A stretch of DNA of 14,504 bases from Balneolales bacterium (GTDB lineage: Bacteria > Bacteroidota > Rhodothermia > Balneolales > Balneolaceae), in NCBI GenBank assembly GCA_030830725.1, contig JAURMN010000118.1, positions 1-14,504 on the forward strand, read 5' to 3'. Made by a program: the position numbers and the translations under genes. Shown here piece after piece: positions 1-7,500 of this stretch. The notes beneath the pieces are model-generated. The model did not search any database and had not been told where the DNA came from. It saw only the letters and a program-made list of their open reading frames with translations. The number at the start of each line of letters is the position of its first letter. The stretch's first letter is position 1.

Positions 1-276
1 ATACACTTCATTCACTGCTGCAAAGTCACTCATATCCGCCAAAAAGATGGTTGTTTTGAGTGCATTTTCGAAAGAAGTCCCGGCGGCTTTAACAACCTGC
101 TCAAGGTTTTTCATGACTTGCTCAGCTTGTTCTGCGGCTGTATTTCCTACAATTTCCATGGTTTGGGGATTCAAAGGAATCTGACCTGAGCAATACAGGA
201 TACCCTTGTGTACAATCGCCTGACTGTAGGGTCCGATTGCTTTTGGTGCCTGATCACTATGAATTACGGTTTTCAT
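1..276 (-). CDS. ridA: RidA/YjgF/Rid-family reactive intermediate (imine/enamine) deaminase, 5' part only
   Basis: Translation of the minus strand from the ATG at 276-274 gives 92 residues, open to the window edge. The family is usually about 125-130 residues, so roughly the last quarter is missing. Visible family landmarks are IGPYSQA near residues 14-20, YCSGQIPLNP near 28-37, EQAEQVMKNLEQVVKAAG near 49-66 and KTTIFLADMSDF near 74-85. RidA proteins are soluble trimers that hydrolyse 2-aminoacrylate and other imines released by PLP enzymes such as threonine dehydratase. The substrate-binding arginine near residue 105 lies outside the window, so the active site cannot be checked. No signal peptide is seen, so it is presumably cytoplasmic. 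It is transcribed divergently from the TPR genes, with only a weak ribosome-binding site (ATAGG) ahead of its start. Family assignment is firm; the precise Rid subgroup is not. Confidence 0.93.
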   Translation of the reverse strand, partial: MKTVIHSDQAPKAIGPYSQAIVHKGILYCSGQIPLNPQTMEIVGNTAAEQAEQVMKNLEQVVKAAGTSFENALKTTIFLADMSDFAAVNEVY

Positions 277-508
277 ATCCAATACCTATTATCGTTTTCG
301 TTTTAACGTTTTAAATCTGGGAATAGAAGATACTCTGTTTTTCTCTTTTTCGTGATAGGGAGATTCAGAGTGGAGGGTATAATCTGTTTATTGCGAAAAG
401 AACTCGGTTTAGGTAACTTGCTCTTCTATTTGTATGGAGAGTTGGATTCGAGTTCTTTCCGTATTCCTTTCCGTGCTCAAAATCTTACGAAAATAAATAT
501 ATCCGAAT
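277..508. promoter_or_regulatory. Divergent intergenic region between ridA and the first TPR gene
   Basis: This 232-nt spacer must hold the start signals of both flanking genes. No exact Bacteroidota -7 element (TAnnTTTG) is visible on either strand. A TATAAT at 378-383 has no convincing -35 partner. Close to ridA, CGTTTT occurs three times (293-298, 299-304, 307-312), read as AAAACG repeats just upstream of the ridA start. The stretch before the ATG at 509 is A/T-rich (AAAATAAATATAT) with no Shine-Dalgarno sequence, as is common in this group. A 71-codon GTG-initiated open frame at 352-567 crosses the spacer but resembles nothing and runs out of frame into the TPR gene, so I do not call it. 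Confidence 0.4.
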
Positions 509-1819
509 ATGAAATCCTTTTTTTACGCTGCGATTTTCATGATGGGGCTGCTTATAATGGGATGTGAGAGTGTTAATCCACTCATCAAAGAAGCCGAATC
601 GCAATTCAAATCTCAAAACTATACTGCTGCTCTTCAGGCTGCTGATCAGGCAATAGCCGAAAATCCAGGAGATGGCCTCGGCTTTTATTACCGTGGGGTA
701 AGTTTGGCAAGTTTAGGAGAAATTGAAGGAAATCCTGCCGATCGCAAAGATTTTTATGCCAACGCTCGGGAAGCGTTTTCTACAGCCTCTGCTATTTTTG
801 ACACCCTGGCAAAAAAACCAGAACAAGCTGCCAATATCCATACGATTCTGACCTCTGCTTGGGCTGCTGAACACAATGCTGCCGTTGAGCTACTCATGGT
901 TGATTCCATCGCGGCTCAATATCCAAATGCAGATGCTCGCGCTATTGATCACTTGATGAATGCGGTTACACTTTCCCCTGACAGTGCGGTCTCTTATTCC
1001 GTAATGGCCTCTGCCTATTACCGTATAGAGGATATCCCAGGAGCCATCACTGCTTATGAAACCGTTATGGATCTTATACAACCTGCGGAAGTGGATGATT
1101 ATGAGTTTATGATCAGTCTTTACCTAGCCGACCAGCGTTTTGACGATGCCAGAGCGAAATCATTGGAAGCCCTTGACCTGTATCCCGACGCCACAAGTTT
1201 TGTTCAATATTTGGCCGACAGTTATCTACAGACAGGTGAAACCGATAAAGCCATCGAACTGGTGCGTCAATTAATTGAAAGTGACCCAGAAAATGCTCAG
1301 TATCGCCTTGTTCTCGGAACTCAAGTCTATCAAACTGTTACAGATCTTACGGAAGAATATAGTGCCTTAATAAGTCAGCGATACGATGTCTCCCAAACGA
1401 TCCGTAGCCTACGTGGAAGTGAAAAGGCCGATGCAGAAGCCCGTGTGGACGAATTGACGACCGAAGCAGATGCCCTAGAAGCACGGATTAATGAACTTAC
1501 GGCTATCGCCATTGAAGAAATCCAAACTGCTTCTGAGTTAACACCGGATGATCCAAATACGCTAAATATCCTTGGGATTATCTATCAAAACCAGTCAGCC
1601 CTTATTTTTGATAAGCGCAATAATACTGCAGATTATGACCTTGCAGACCAATATGATGCAGAAGCCAGAAGCATACTTGAAACGGCCCGTGAATTCTACG
1701 AAAGAGCTGTTGAATTGAATCCTGATAACCAAGATTATTGGAGATCTTTATTCCAGGTTTATACCACGCTTGGTATGACGGAAAAAGCAGAAGAAGCGAT
1801 GCAAAAAGCGGGTATGTAA
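509..1819 (+). CDS. TPR-repeat lipoprotein with central coiled coil
   Basis: This is a 436-residue protein. Its N-terminus has a short basic start, a hydrophobic run and LLIMG-Cys19, a reasonable lipobox, so a membrane-anchored lipoprotein is likely. Helix-turn-helix TPR units can be read at about residues 24-58, 150-190, 195-265 and 385-436, with typical Ala/Gly/Tyr spacing and 'NPxD/DPEN/SPDS' turns. Residues about 275-340 are rich in Glu, Ala, Leu, Arg and Thr in heptad-like order, suggesting a coiled coil inserted between TPR blocks. TPR proteins are scaffolds for protein-protein contacts; no enzymatic motif is present and the partner is unknown. The gene is followed after 11 nt by a homologous gene, and by an apparent terminator starting 28 nt past the stop. 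The ATG at 509 is chosen because it gives the signal peptide directly. The TPR call is firm, the cellular role unknown. Confidence 0.85.
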   Translation: MKSFFYAAIFMMGLLIMGCESVNPLIKEAESQFKSQNYTAALQAADQAIAENPGDGLGFYYRGVSLASLGEIEGNPADRKDFYANAREAFSTASAIFDTLAKKPEQAANIHTILTSAWAAEHNAAVELLMVDSIAAQYPNADARAIDHLMNAVTLSPDSAVSYSVMASAYYRIEDIPGAITAYETVMDLIQPAEVDDYEFMISLYLADQRFDDARAKSLEALDLYPDATSFVQYLADSYLQTGETDKAIELVRQLIESDPENAQYRLVLGTQVYQTVTDLTEEYSALISQRYDVSQTIRSLRGSEKADAEARVDELTTEADALEARINELTAIAIEEIQTASELTPDDPNTLNILGIIYQNQSALIFDKRNNTADYDLADQYDAEARSILETAREFYERAVELNPDNQDYWRSLFQVYTTLGMTEKAEEAMQKAGM

Positions 1820-1830
1820 TTTTTCCTAAG

Positions 1831-3150
1831 ATGACATTTTGTTTTTCATCCCGAAGAGTTCCCTTGTGGACCTTCGGGATTTTTTTTGTTTTGTTTACCA
1901 CCCAGTGTGCTCCTCTTGGAATCCAAAACACATCCCTTAAAGATCATTTTAAAGCGAGTTCGCCTGAACAGGTATTGAACTGGGCCGAACAGGAAAATCA
2001 GCGTAATCCTCAGGATCCTAAGCCCTATCTCATCCGTGCACAGGCCGCATTTGAATTAGCTCAATCCGCTAGATCGGCTTCGGATCGTAGGGCTTGGTAT
2101 TCAGAAATGCGCCTTTCTATCGACGAATTCGACCAACGATCGGAGTCGGTTTCATCTCGCTACAATGCCGACCGGGATTCCCTACTAGTACGGGCTTGGC
2201 AGTATGAATTCACAAGGGCTGAGGCCATTCTATTTGAAAAAGAATCCTTTGAGTCTTCCTATCAAGCGTCCCTAGAGATCGCGATTCCTCATCTTGAAAA
2301 TGCTTATCTGATCCTTCCTGATTCTGTGAAATCGAGAGAGTGGCTTGCAACGTTGTACTATGATAAGAATGATGTTATCCGAGCCCTCACTCTTCTCGAA
2401 GAAGGGCAAAGCAGTCCTGCTTTTTTACCTATTTCGTATCAAGAAAAATTAGCTTGGCTTTATCTTGAAACTGGAAACTTGGAAGCCGCTTTGTCTGTTT
2501 ATGAAAATCTTAGCCTTCAGGAAAAAACAACCAAACGACTCCGGGTAGCTCAGGTAAATGCTCTCCTCTTAGCTGGAGATAAATCCCAGGGAATCGAACG
2601 GCTGGCCTCCCTTGCTCAGGATTATCCCAATGATCCAGATTTTAAAAAGGCGCTTTTGTTAGAGTCCCTTCGAACTCTTGAAGACTTGATTTCGACTGAA
2701 CGTGTACTCACTCCAGAAATCGATGATGTTGAATCTCTGTTTTCCGAATCCTCTCAATTAGTAGAACAAATTTCGAATGTAGGGAGTCATCCTGCCATTT
2801 GGTGGTTATCTGGTGCCCCAACGAATAACTTTTCAAAGATGTCATCAAGTCATAATTCCTATACGGCAGCCTCTCAGCAATATGATCATTTGGGATTTAT
2901 ACGAGAAGTCTCCTCCCTTTTTATTCGCGTGCTTCAAAAACTTGAACAAGCCGAACAACTGGCGCCGGAAATCCATCGAATTACGATTAAAAAGCAGTTA
3001 TTTGCATTGCAAAACAGTGTTCTTCCATTTCTTGAGCGTTGGGTTGAGAGTGAGCCTGATTCTTCTGAAATTGTTAACATACTTCTACACTTATACACGG
3101 AGCTTGGCCTTAGCAAGGAGGCAGAAGCATTTCAAAAACGTATGAATTGA
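1831..3150 (+). CDS. TPR-like exported protein, diverged paralogue of the upstream TPR lipoprotein
   Basis: This 439-residue protein starts at ATG 1831, 11 nt after the upstream stop. The frame is open back to 1738, but that part overlaps the conserved end of the previous gene and would bury the signal peptide. The N-terminus is MTFCFSSRR, then a hydrophobic stretch TFGIFFVLFTT and Cys26. The residues before the Cys (TTQ) are a poor lipobox, so either a lipoprotein or an ordinary secreted protein is possible. The body aligns block by block with the upstream gene: the NPxD turn plus 'DRR/KxxY', an 'AIxHLxNA..L.PDS' repeat, 'ALxxLEEG', and a C-terminal 'LYTELGLSKEAEAFQKRMN' matching 'VYTTLGMTEKAEEAMQK'. 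It lacks the strong coiled coil of its neighbour. A terminator-like hairpin lies within its first 20 codons. Function unknown; scaffold or surface assembly roles are possible. Confidence 0.78.
   Translation: MTFCFSSRRVPLWTFGIFFVLFTTQCAPLGIQNTSLKDHFKASSPEQVLNWAEQENQRNPQDPKPYLIRAQAAFELAQSARSASDRRAWYSEMRLSIDEFDQRSESVSSRYNADRDSLLVRAWQYEFTRAEAILFEKESFESSYQASLEIAIPHLENAYLILPDSVKSREWLATLYYDKNDVIRALTLLEEGQSSPAFLPISYQEKLAWLYLETGNLEAALSVYENLSLQEKTTKRLRVAQVNALLLAGDKSQGIERLASLAQDYPNDPDFKKALLLESLRTLEDLISTERVLTPEIDDVESLFSESSQLVEQISNVGSHPAIWWLSGAPTNNFSKMSSSHNSYTAASQQYDHLGFIREVSSLFIRVLQKLEQAEQLAPEIHRITIKKQLFALQNSVLPFLERWVESEPDSSEIVNILLHLYTELGLSKEAEAFQKRMN
1848..1887 (+). terminator. Intrinsic terminator-like hairpin overlapping the start of the second TPR gene
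   Basis: ATCCCGAAG (1848-1856) and CTTCGGGAT (1872-1880) form a perfect 9-bp stem. Inside it, G1858-C1861 can pair with G1868-C1871 (one G-T wobble), leaving a 6-nt loop and one bulged A. Eight T residues (1880-1887) follow at once, then a further T-rich stretch. This is the classic form of a Rho-independent terminator, 28 nt after the stop of the first TPR gene. It also lies inside codons 6-19 of the second TPR gene, and the T tract encodes part of its hydrophobic signal sequence. It could therefore end most transcripts and set a lower level of the second protein, or act as an attenuator when the start is not being translated. Confidence 0.72.
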
Positions 3151-3173
3151 GGGATTGACTAAATTAAGTGACT

Positions 3174-4358
3174 ATGAAATCTGAATCAGTTGTCATTGTA
3201 GCTGCTAAGAGAACCCCCATTGGCTCTTTTGGTGGATCTTTGGCTGGTTTTACAGCTCCCGAATTGGGTGCTGCGGTTATCTTCGAAACCCTTAAAAGTG
3301 CCGGAGTATCGGCTGAAGAAGTACAGGAAGTTGTACTGGGAAATGTGCTAAGCGCCGGAATTGGTCAGGCGCCGGCCAGACAAGCGGCACTAAAAGCGGG
3401 CCTGCTAAACACGACTCCTGCTACGACCATTAACAAAGTTTGTGCATCCGGCATGAAAGCGGTGATGATCGCTTCCGATCAGATTCGTCTGGGTGAGTCG
3501 GATGTTATGATTGCAGGAGGAATGGAGAGCATGAGCAATGTTCCCTATTATCTTGCAAAAGAACGGTTTGGTGCCAAATTAGGTCACACTCAAGCAGAGG
3601 ATGGGATTCTGAAAGATGGTCTTTGGGATGTTTACAACGATTGCCATATGGGGAATGCAGGAGAACTCTGTTCACGTGAATACTCCATTAGCCGAGAAGA
3701 ACAGGATGCTTTTGCCATGGAATCCTATCGTCGAGCCATCAAAGCCAGAGACGAAGGACTTTTTGCCGATGAAATTACTCCGATAAAAGTCAGAGATCGC
3801 CATGGTGAGGGGACAAAAATAGACCGTGATGAAGAGCTGGATCGCGTAAATTTTGATAAAATTCCGATTCTAAAACCGGTTTTTGACAATGATGGAACTA
3901 TCACAGCTGCAAACGCAAGTAGTTTGAATGACGGCGCCGCAACCCTGCTTTTGATGAGCGAATCTAAAGCGTCTTCGGCCGGTTTGAAACCGCTTGCCCG
4001 AATTTTGAGCTATGCTAGCGCTGCCAAAGCTCCTGAGTGGTTTACTACAGCTCCTGCCGATGCGATTCCAAAAGCTTTAAAACGCGCAGGGCTCCATATC
4101 GATGACATGGATCTGTTCGAAATTAATGAAGCCTTTTCTGTGGTTTCTTTGATTAATAATCGATTATTAAACCTGGATCCGCAAAAAGTAGATATCAACG
4201 GAGGTGCTGTGAGTCTTGGACATCCCATCGGTTGCTCCGGTGCCCGAATTCTCGTGACTCTTGTTCACGCACTACGCCAACGGAAACTCCGCTACGGATG
4301 TGCAGGAATTTGTAATGGTGGCGGTGGAGCTTCGGCATTGGTACTCGAGGCTTTGTAA
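3174..4358 (+). CDS. Acetyl-CoA C-acetyltransferase (thiolase II)
   Basis: This is a complete thiolase of 394 residues, the usual length for the tetrameric biosynthetic/degradative class. It catalyses the reversible condensation of two acetyl-CoA to acetoacetyl-CoA, feeding mevalonate or polyhydroxybutyrate synthesis or closing fatty-acid breakdown. The nucleophilic cysteine is in NKVCASGMKAV (Cys90), NEAF is near residue 320, the histidine is in GHPIGCSG (His350) and the second cysteine is in CNGGGGAS (Cys380), which is the expected spacing. GGMESMSNVPY near residues 115-125 also fits. ATG 3174 is preferred because it gives MKSESVVIVAAKRTPIG, the standard start; an in-frame GTG at 3168 would add two residues. 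It lies 23 nt after the TPR pair and may be co-transcribed with it, although the functions do not obviously match. The sequence alone does not separate AtoB, PhaA and related names. Confidence 0.95.
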   Translation: MKSESVVIVAAKRTPIGSFGGSLAGFTAPELGAAVIFETLKSAGVSAEEVQEVVLGNVLSAGIGQAPARQAALKAGLLNTTPATTINKVCASGMKAVMIASDQIRLGESDVMIAGGMESMSNVPYYLAKERFGAKLGHTQAEDGILKDGLWDVYNDCHMGNAGELCSREYSISREEQDAFAMESYRRAIKARDEGLFADEITPIKVRDRHGEGTKIDRDEELDRVNFDKIPILKPVFDNDGTITAANASSLNDGAATLLLMSESKASSAGLKPLARILSYASAAKAPEWFTTAPADAIPKALKRAGLHIDDMDLFEINEAFSVVSLINNRLLNLDPQKVDINGGAVSLGHPIGCSGARILVTLVHALRQRKLRYGCAGICNGGGGASALVLEAL

Positions 4359-4372
4359 AAGCTAAATCCAGT

Positions 4373-4445
4373 GGGCAGGCTCACAGATTCCCAGACGGAC
4401 TGTGAATTTGCAGAACTGCCCAATAACCCGTATTCTATTTTTTTT
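4373..4445 (+). terminator. Nested hairpin plus T-tract after the thiolase gene, probable transcription end
   Basis: GGGCAG (4373-4378) pairs with CTGCCC (4416-4421). Inside it TCACAG (4381-4386) pairs with CTGTGA (4400-4405), and TCC/GGA (4389-4391 with 4397-4399) closes a five-base loop. A run of eight T (4438-4445) follows 16 nt after the outer stem. The position, 14 nt past the thiolase stop, suggests a transcript end. The gap before the T-tract is longer than in a standard intrinsic terminator, so this may instead be a protective 3' structure or a separate RNA element. Confidence 0.42.
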
Positions 4446-4485
4446 CACATCATTCTACGCCTATTGTTCGATTGATACGACGTAA

Positions 4486-4563
4486 TTCAACTTCTCCGGA
4501 GAAGATTACCTGCAAAAGGTAATCGATTTGCATATCTGTACTAGTCTCTCTTTAGAAGTTGAA
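4486..4563 (+). promoter_or_regulatory. Candidate switching RNA leader / operator upstream of porU
   Basis: Three repeat relations overlap here. CTTCTCCGGAGAAG (4491-4504) is a perfect 14-bp palindrome. TTCAACTTCT (4486-4495) is exactly complementary to AGAAGTTGAA (4554-4563). GATTACCT (4504-4511) and AGGTAATC (4517-4524) form a perfect 8-bp hairpin with a 5-nt loop. The CTTCT at 4491-4495 can pair with AGAAG at 4500-4504 or at 4554-4558, but not both, so two alternative folds are possible in a transcript. The element ends 27 nt before the porU start. It matches no riboswitch class I recognise; the palindrome could equally be a DNA operator. No promoter consensus is clear. Confidence 0.35.
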
Positions 4564-4590
4564 GTCCGCTTTGGATAATCAATCGCACGA

Positions 4591-7500
4591 ATGGGCCTCC
4601 AACCACTAACATCGTTTGAGAGAAGAGTTCTCACCCTTGGTAAAAGGGTTGCGAGGAGTCTATTTAGTCCAGTGGGTTCCTGTTTTTGGGTCATTCTGAC
4701 GATAAACCTGGCTTTTGCGAAACCGGGATTGGCTCAGGTCCTTTCTGATGAAATTCAAAATGTAGAGAAAACGATTCGAGAGTTTTCCAATCCTGAAGGG
4801 ATCCTATCTATCCCTTTTTCTTTTACGATCCCCGCGCAATGGGCGGACAAAATCCAAATTGAAAAGCTAACCACAAAACCTGCGGATCCACTCCTTATAG
4901 AAAAAGCAAAAATTCTGGGAATCACGGCTTCTTCGAGCGTAGTTGAGCGGTCTGAGATGACCTGGAGCCGTGGTAAACAGGTTCAGGAAATCCGTATTCA
5001 CCCCCTTCTGGAATCCGGTCAGGTCATCACAGCACTGACACTTTCCTACCCTTCCAGTTTAAACACTTTCCTGAGTTCGACCCGACAAACCTCTGGGGTG
5101 AATCCCCGTCAAGATTCTCCATTTGAAACAGGTAACTGGTTTAAAATCAAAATTATAGAAACCGGTATATACGAACTCACCGGCGCTTTTTTAAGCTCTG
5201 CTGGAGTACCCTTAGTCGGATCCCCTTCCGATCAAATTCAAGTTTGGGGGCGACCCGGAACGGAATTACCCGAATTAAATAGTGCACCACGCATTTCCCT
5301 GGAGGAACTCTCTATTCTTGTAGAGGACGGAAATGATGGTCAATTTGATGCGGGAGATCGAATTGTGTTCTATGCTCAGGGGCCAGAGTTTGCCATTCGA
5401 AACCGTGATGGAACCCTTGGGCATCATGTGCATGACTATTCCGACGCCACATACGTCTACTTGACCTCTGGTTCGCAGACTGTTCAGGGTAAACGGATGG
5501 ATGGATTTGGGAGTATTGAGCCTCAATCGACGGTTCGGGAGGCACGCCAAATCAAATGGGTGGAAGAAGAGCTTCAGAAAGCAGAGGAAAAGATTCGATC
5601 CGGACGGGAATGGCTTGGACAACGTTTTGAGCTTAGCAGTGGAAGGCAGTCACATTCGATAATGAATCTCACTCATCCTGCATTGGTTAGCGGTTCTCGG
5701 GTAAGAGTGAATGTTCGATTTGTTGGCAGGTCGACCCAGTCTTCGTCCATGCAGTTTTCAGCCAATGGGACGGTTTTGGGAAGTCGAAGTACATCACCGA
5801 TCTCAAGTTATACCTCGGAGGAAGGTCGTGCCGGATCTGTCGCCGAATTTACGGGAGAATTCACTCTTTCGGGCACCGGCCCTGTAGATATCCAAGCCAA
5901 TTTAATTGCCTCTGAACCGGGTTCTCAAGCCTTTTTGGATTACGTGCAGGTGGAGTTTTTGGCCGGATTGGCCGCCGAGAATGGGAAATTACACTTCTTT
6001 GGAGTTGAAGATGAGACTTTGGGGCCTGTACGATACATTACCTCGGAGTTCAGTGCGGAGCCCTTAGCCTTAAATGTTACGGACCCTTTAAACCCCGTTC
6101 TTCATGGTATTTCGGCGGGAAGCATAAGTACAGAGTGGATCTTTACCGGACAAGGTGATCCAGTTCAAGAATTTGCTCTGCAGTCTGTTCTTTTCACTCC
6201 CACGGAAGTGGTAGCCATTCCCAATCAAAATCTACGTGGTTTCTCCTCAGCTCCTGATTATGTAATTGTGACGCACGAGGATCTTCTTCCTTTGGCTCAG
6301 GAATGGGCAAAATACCGGCAGACGGCCTCAGGGTTTGCATCTCTCGTTGTGACTCAATCCCAAATTCTGAATGAGTATAGTGCCGGTGCTACAGACCCAA
6401 CAGCAATTCGAGATTTTTTAAAGACTCTTTATGATCAGGCCATACAGGCGGGCCAGGAGCCTTTCAAATACTTATTGCTATTCGGGGATACCTCCTATGA
6501 CACGCGGGGAATTTTAGCCGGAAACAGGCGGAATTTGGTCTTAACCTATGAGAGTAAAGAATCCTTGAGTCGCATTAACAGCTATGCCAGCGACGACTAC
6601 TATGGGCTGCTTGATGATGGTGAAGGGGAATGGCAACCTTTTTCCTCAAATGAAAGACTCGACATTGGGATCGGAAGATGGCCAGTGCAAACCGAATCTG
6701 AGGCCAGGGCCATAATGAATAAAACGAAGCGTTATGAATCGGAGTCTTCACTTGGCTCATGGCGTACCCGATTTACTTTTCTGGCAGATGATGATTTTCC
6801 AGAAACTGATGTAAACCGAGATCTTCATGCGCTGAATGCCGATGGAACGGCTGAGGTGATTGACCTTCGGAAAAACGGCGTCCGCGTCGATAAAATTTAT
6901 ATGCTTTCTTATCCGGTAGAAAATACCGGCGGCGGGCGGCGGATTCCTCAAGCTACCGATGCGATGGTGCGGGCTTTTAATGAGGGTTCTCTGGTAATGA
7001 ATTACTCTGGACATGGTAATCAGTTTGTATTGGCCGATGAACGACTCTTTACACCCGAATTGTTGCCTCGCCTCACAAACTCCGATAAACCCACCATCTT
7101 TGTTACAGCGACCTGTCAGTTTGGAAGATATGATGATCATGCAGACCAATCTGGAGCTGAGCAAATTCTCTTAATAGAAAACGGCGGAGCTGTCGCTGCT
7201 TTGAGCACCACGCGCGTAGTCTTTACCTCCAGTACCCCGGGAAGTAATAATTATGGGTTAAATATTCAGCTGACTCGCGCCATGCTGCAAAAGGATCCCA
7301 ACGGTTCTCCACTTACACTTGGAGATATTTATCGAATTACAAAAAATACCTCAGAAGGTGCCGGATTTAATGCCCGAAAATTTTCTTTGCTAGGAGATCC
7401 TAGTCTCCAGATAGGTCTTCCGACTAACAACATTACGATTGAAAGCCTCAATACCCTGGACGTGGTGGCGGACCCGGATACCACGGTTACCCTGAGAGCC

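Noticed and set aside
378..383. TATAAT as a sigma-70 -10 box
   Set aside because: There is no matching -35 element at the right distance, and this group normally uses a different -33/-7 promoter type.
352..567. 71-codon GTG-initiated open frame upstream of the first TPR gene
   Set aside because: It has no recognisable domain, no ribosome-binding site, and overlaps the signal-peptide codons of the TPR lipoprotein in another frame.
1738..1830. N-terminal extension of the second TPR gene
   Set aside because: It lies inside the conserved 3' end of the first TPR gene and would place about 31 unrelated residues before the signal peptide.
6757..7164. 135-codon minus-strand open frame within porU
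   Set aside because: It lies antisense to the conserved C25 catalytic region, which explains its length; no domain is recognisable.
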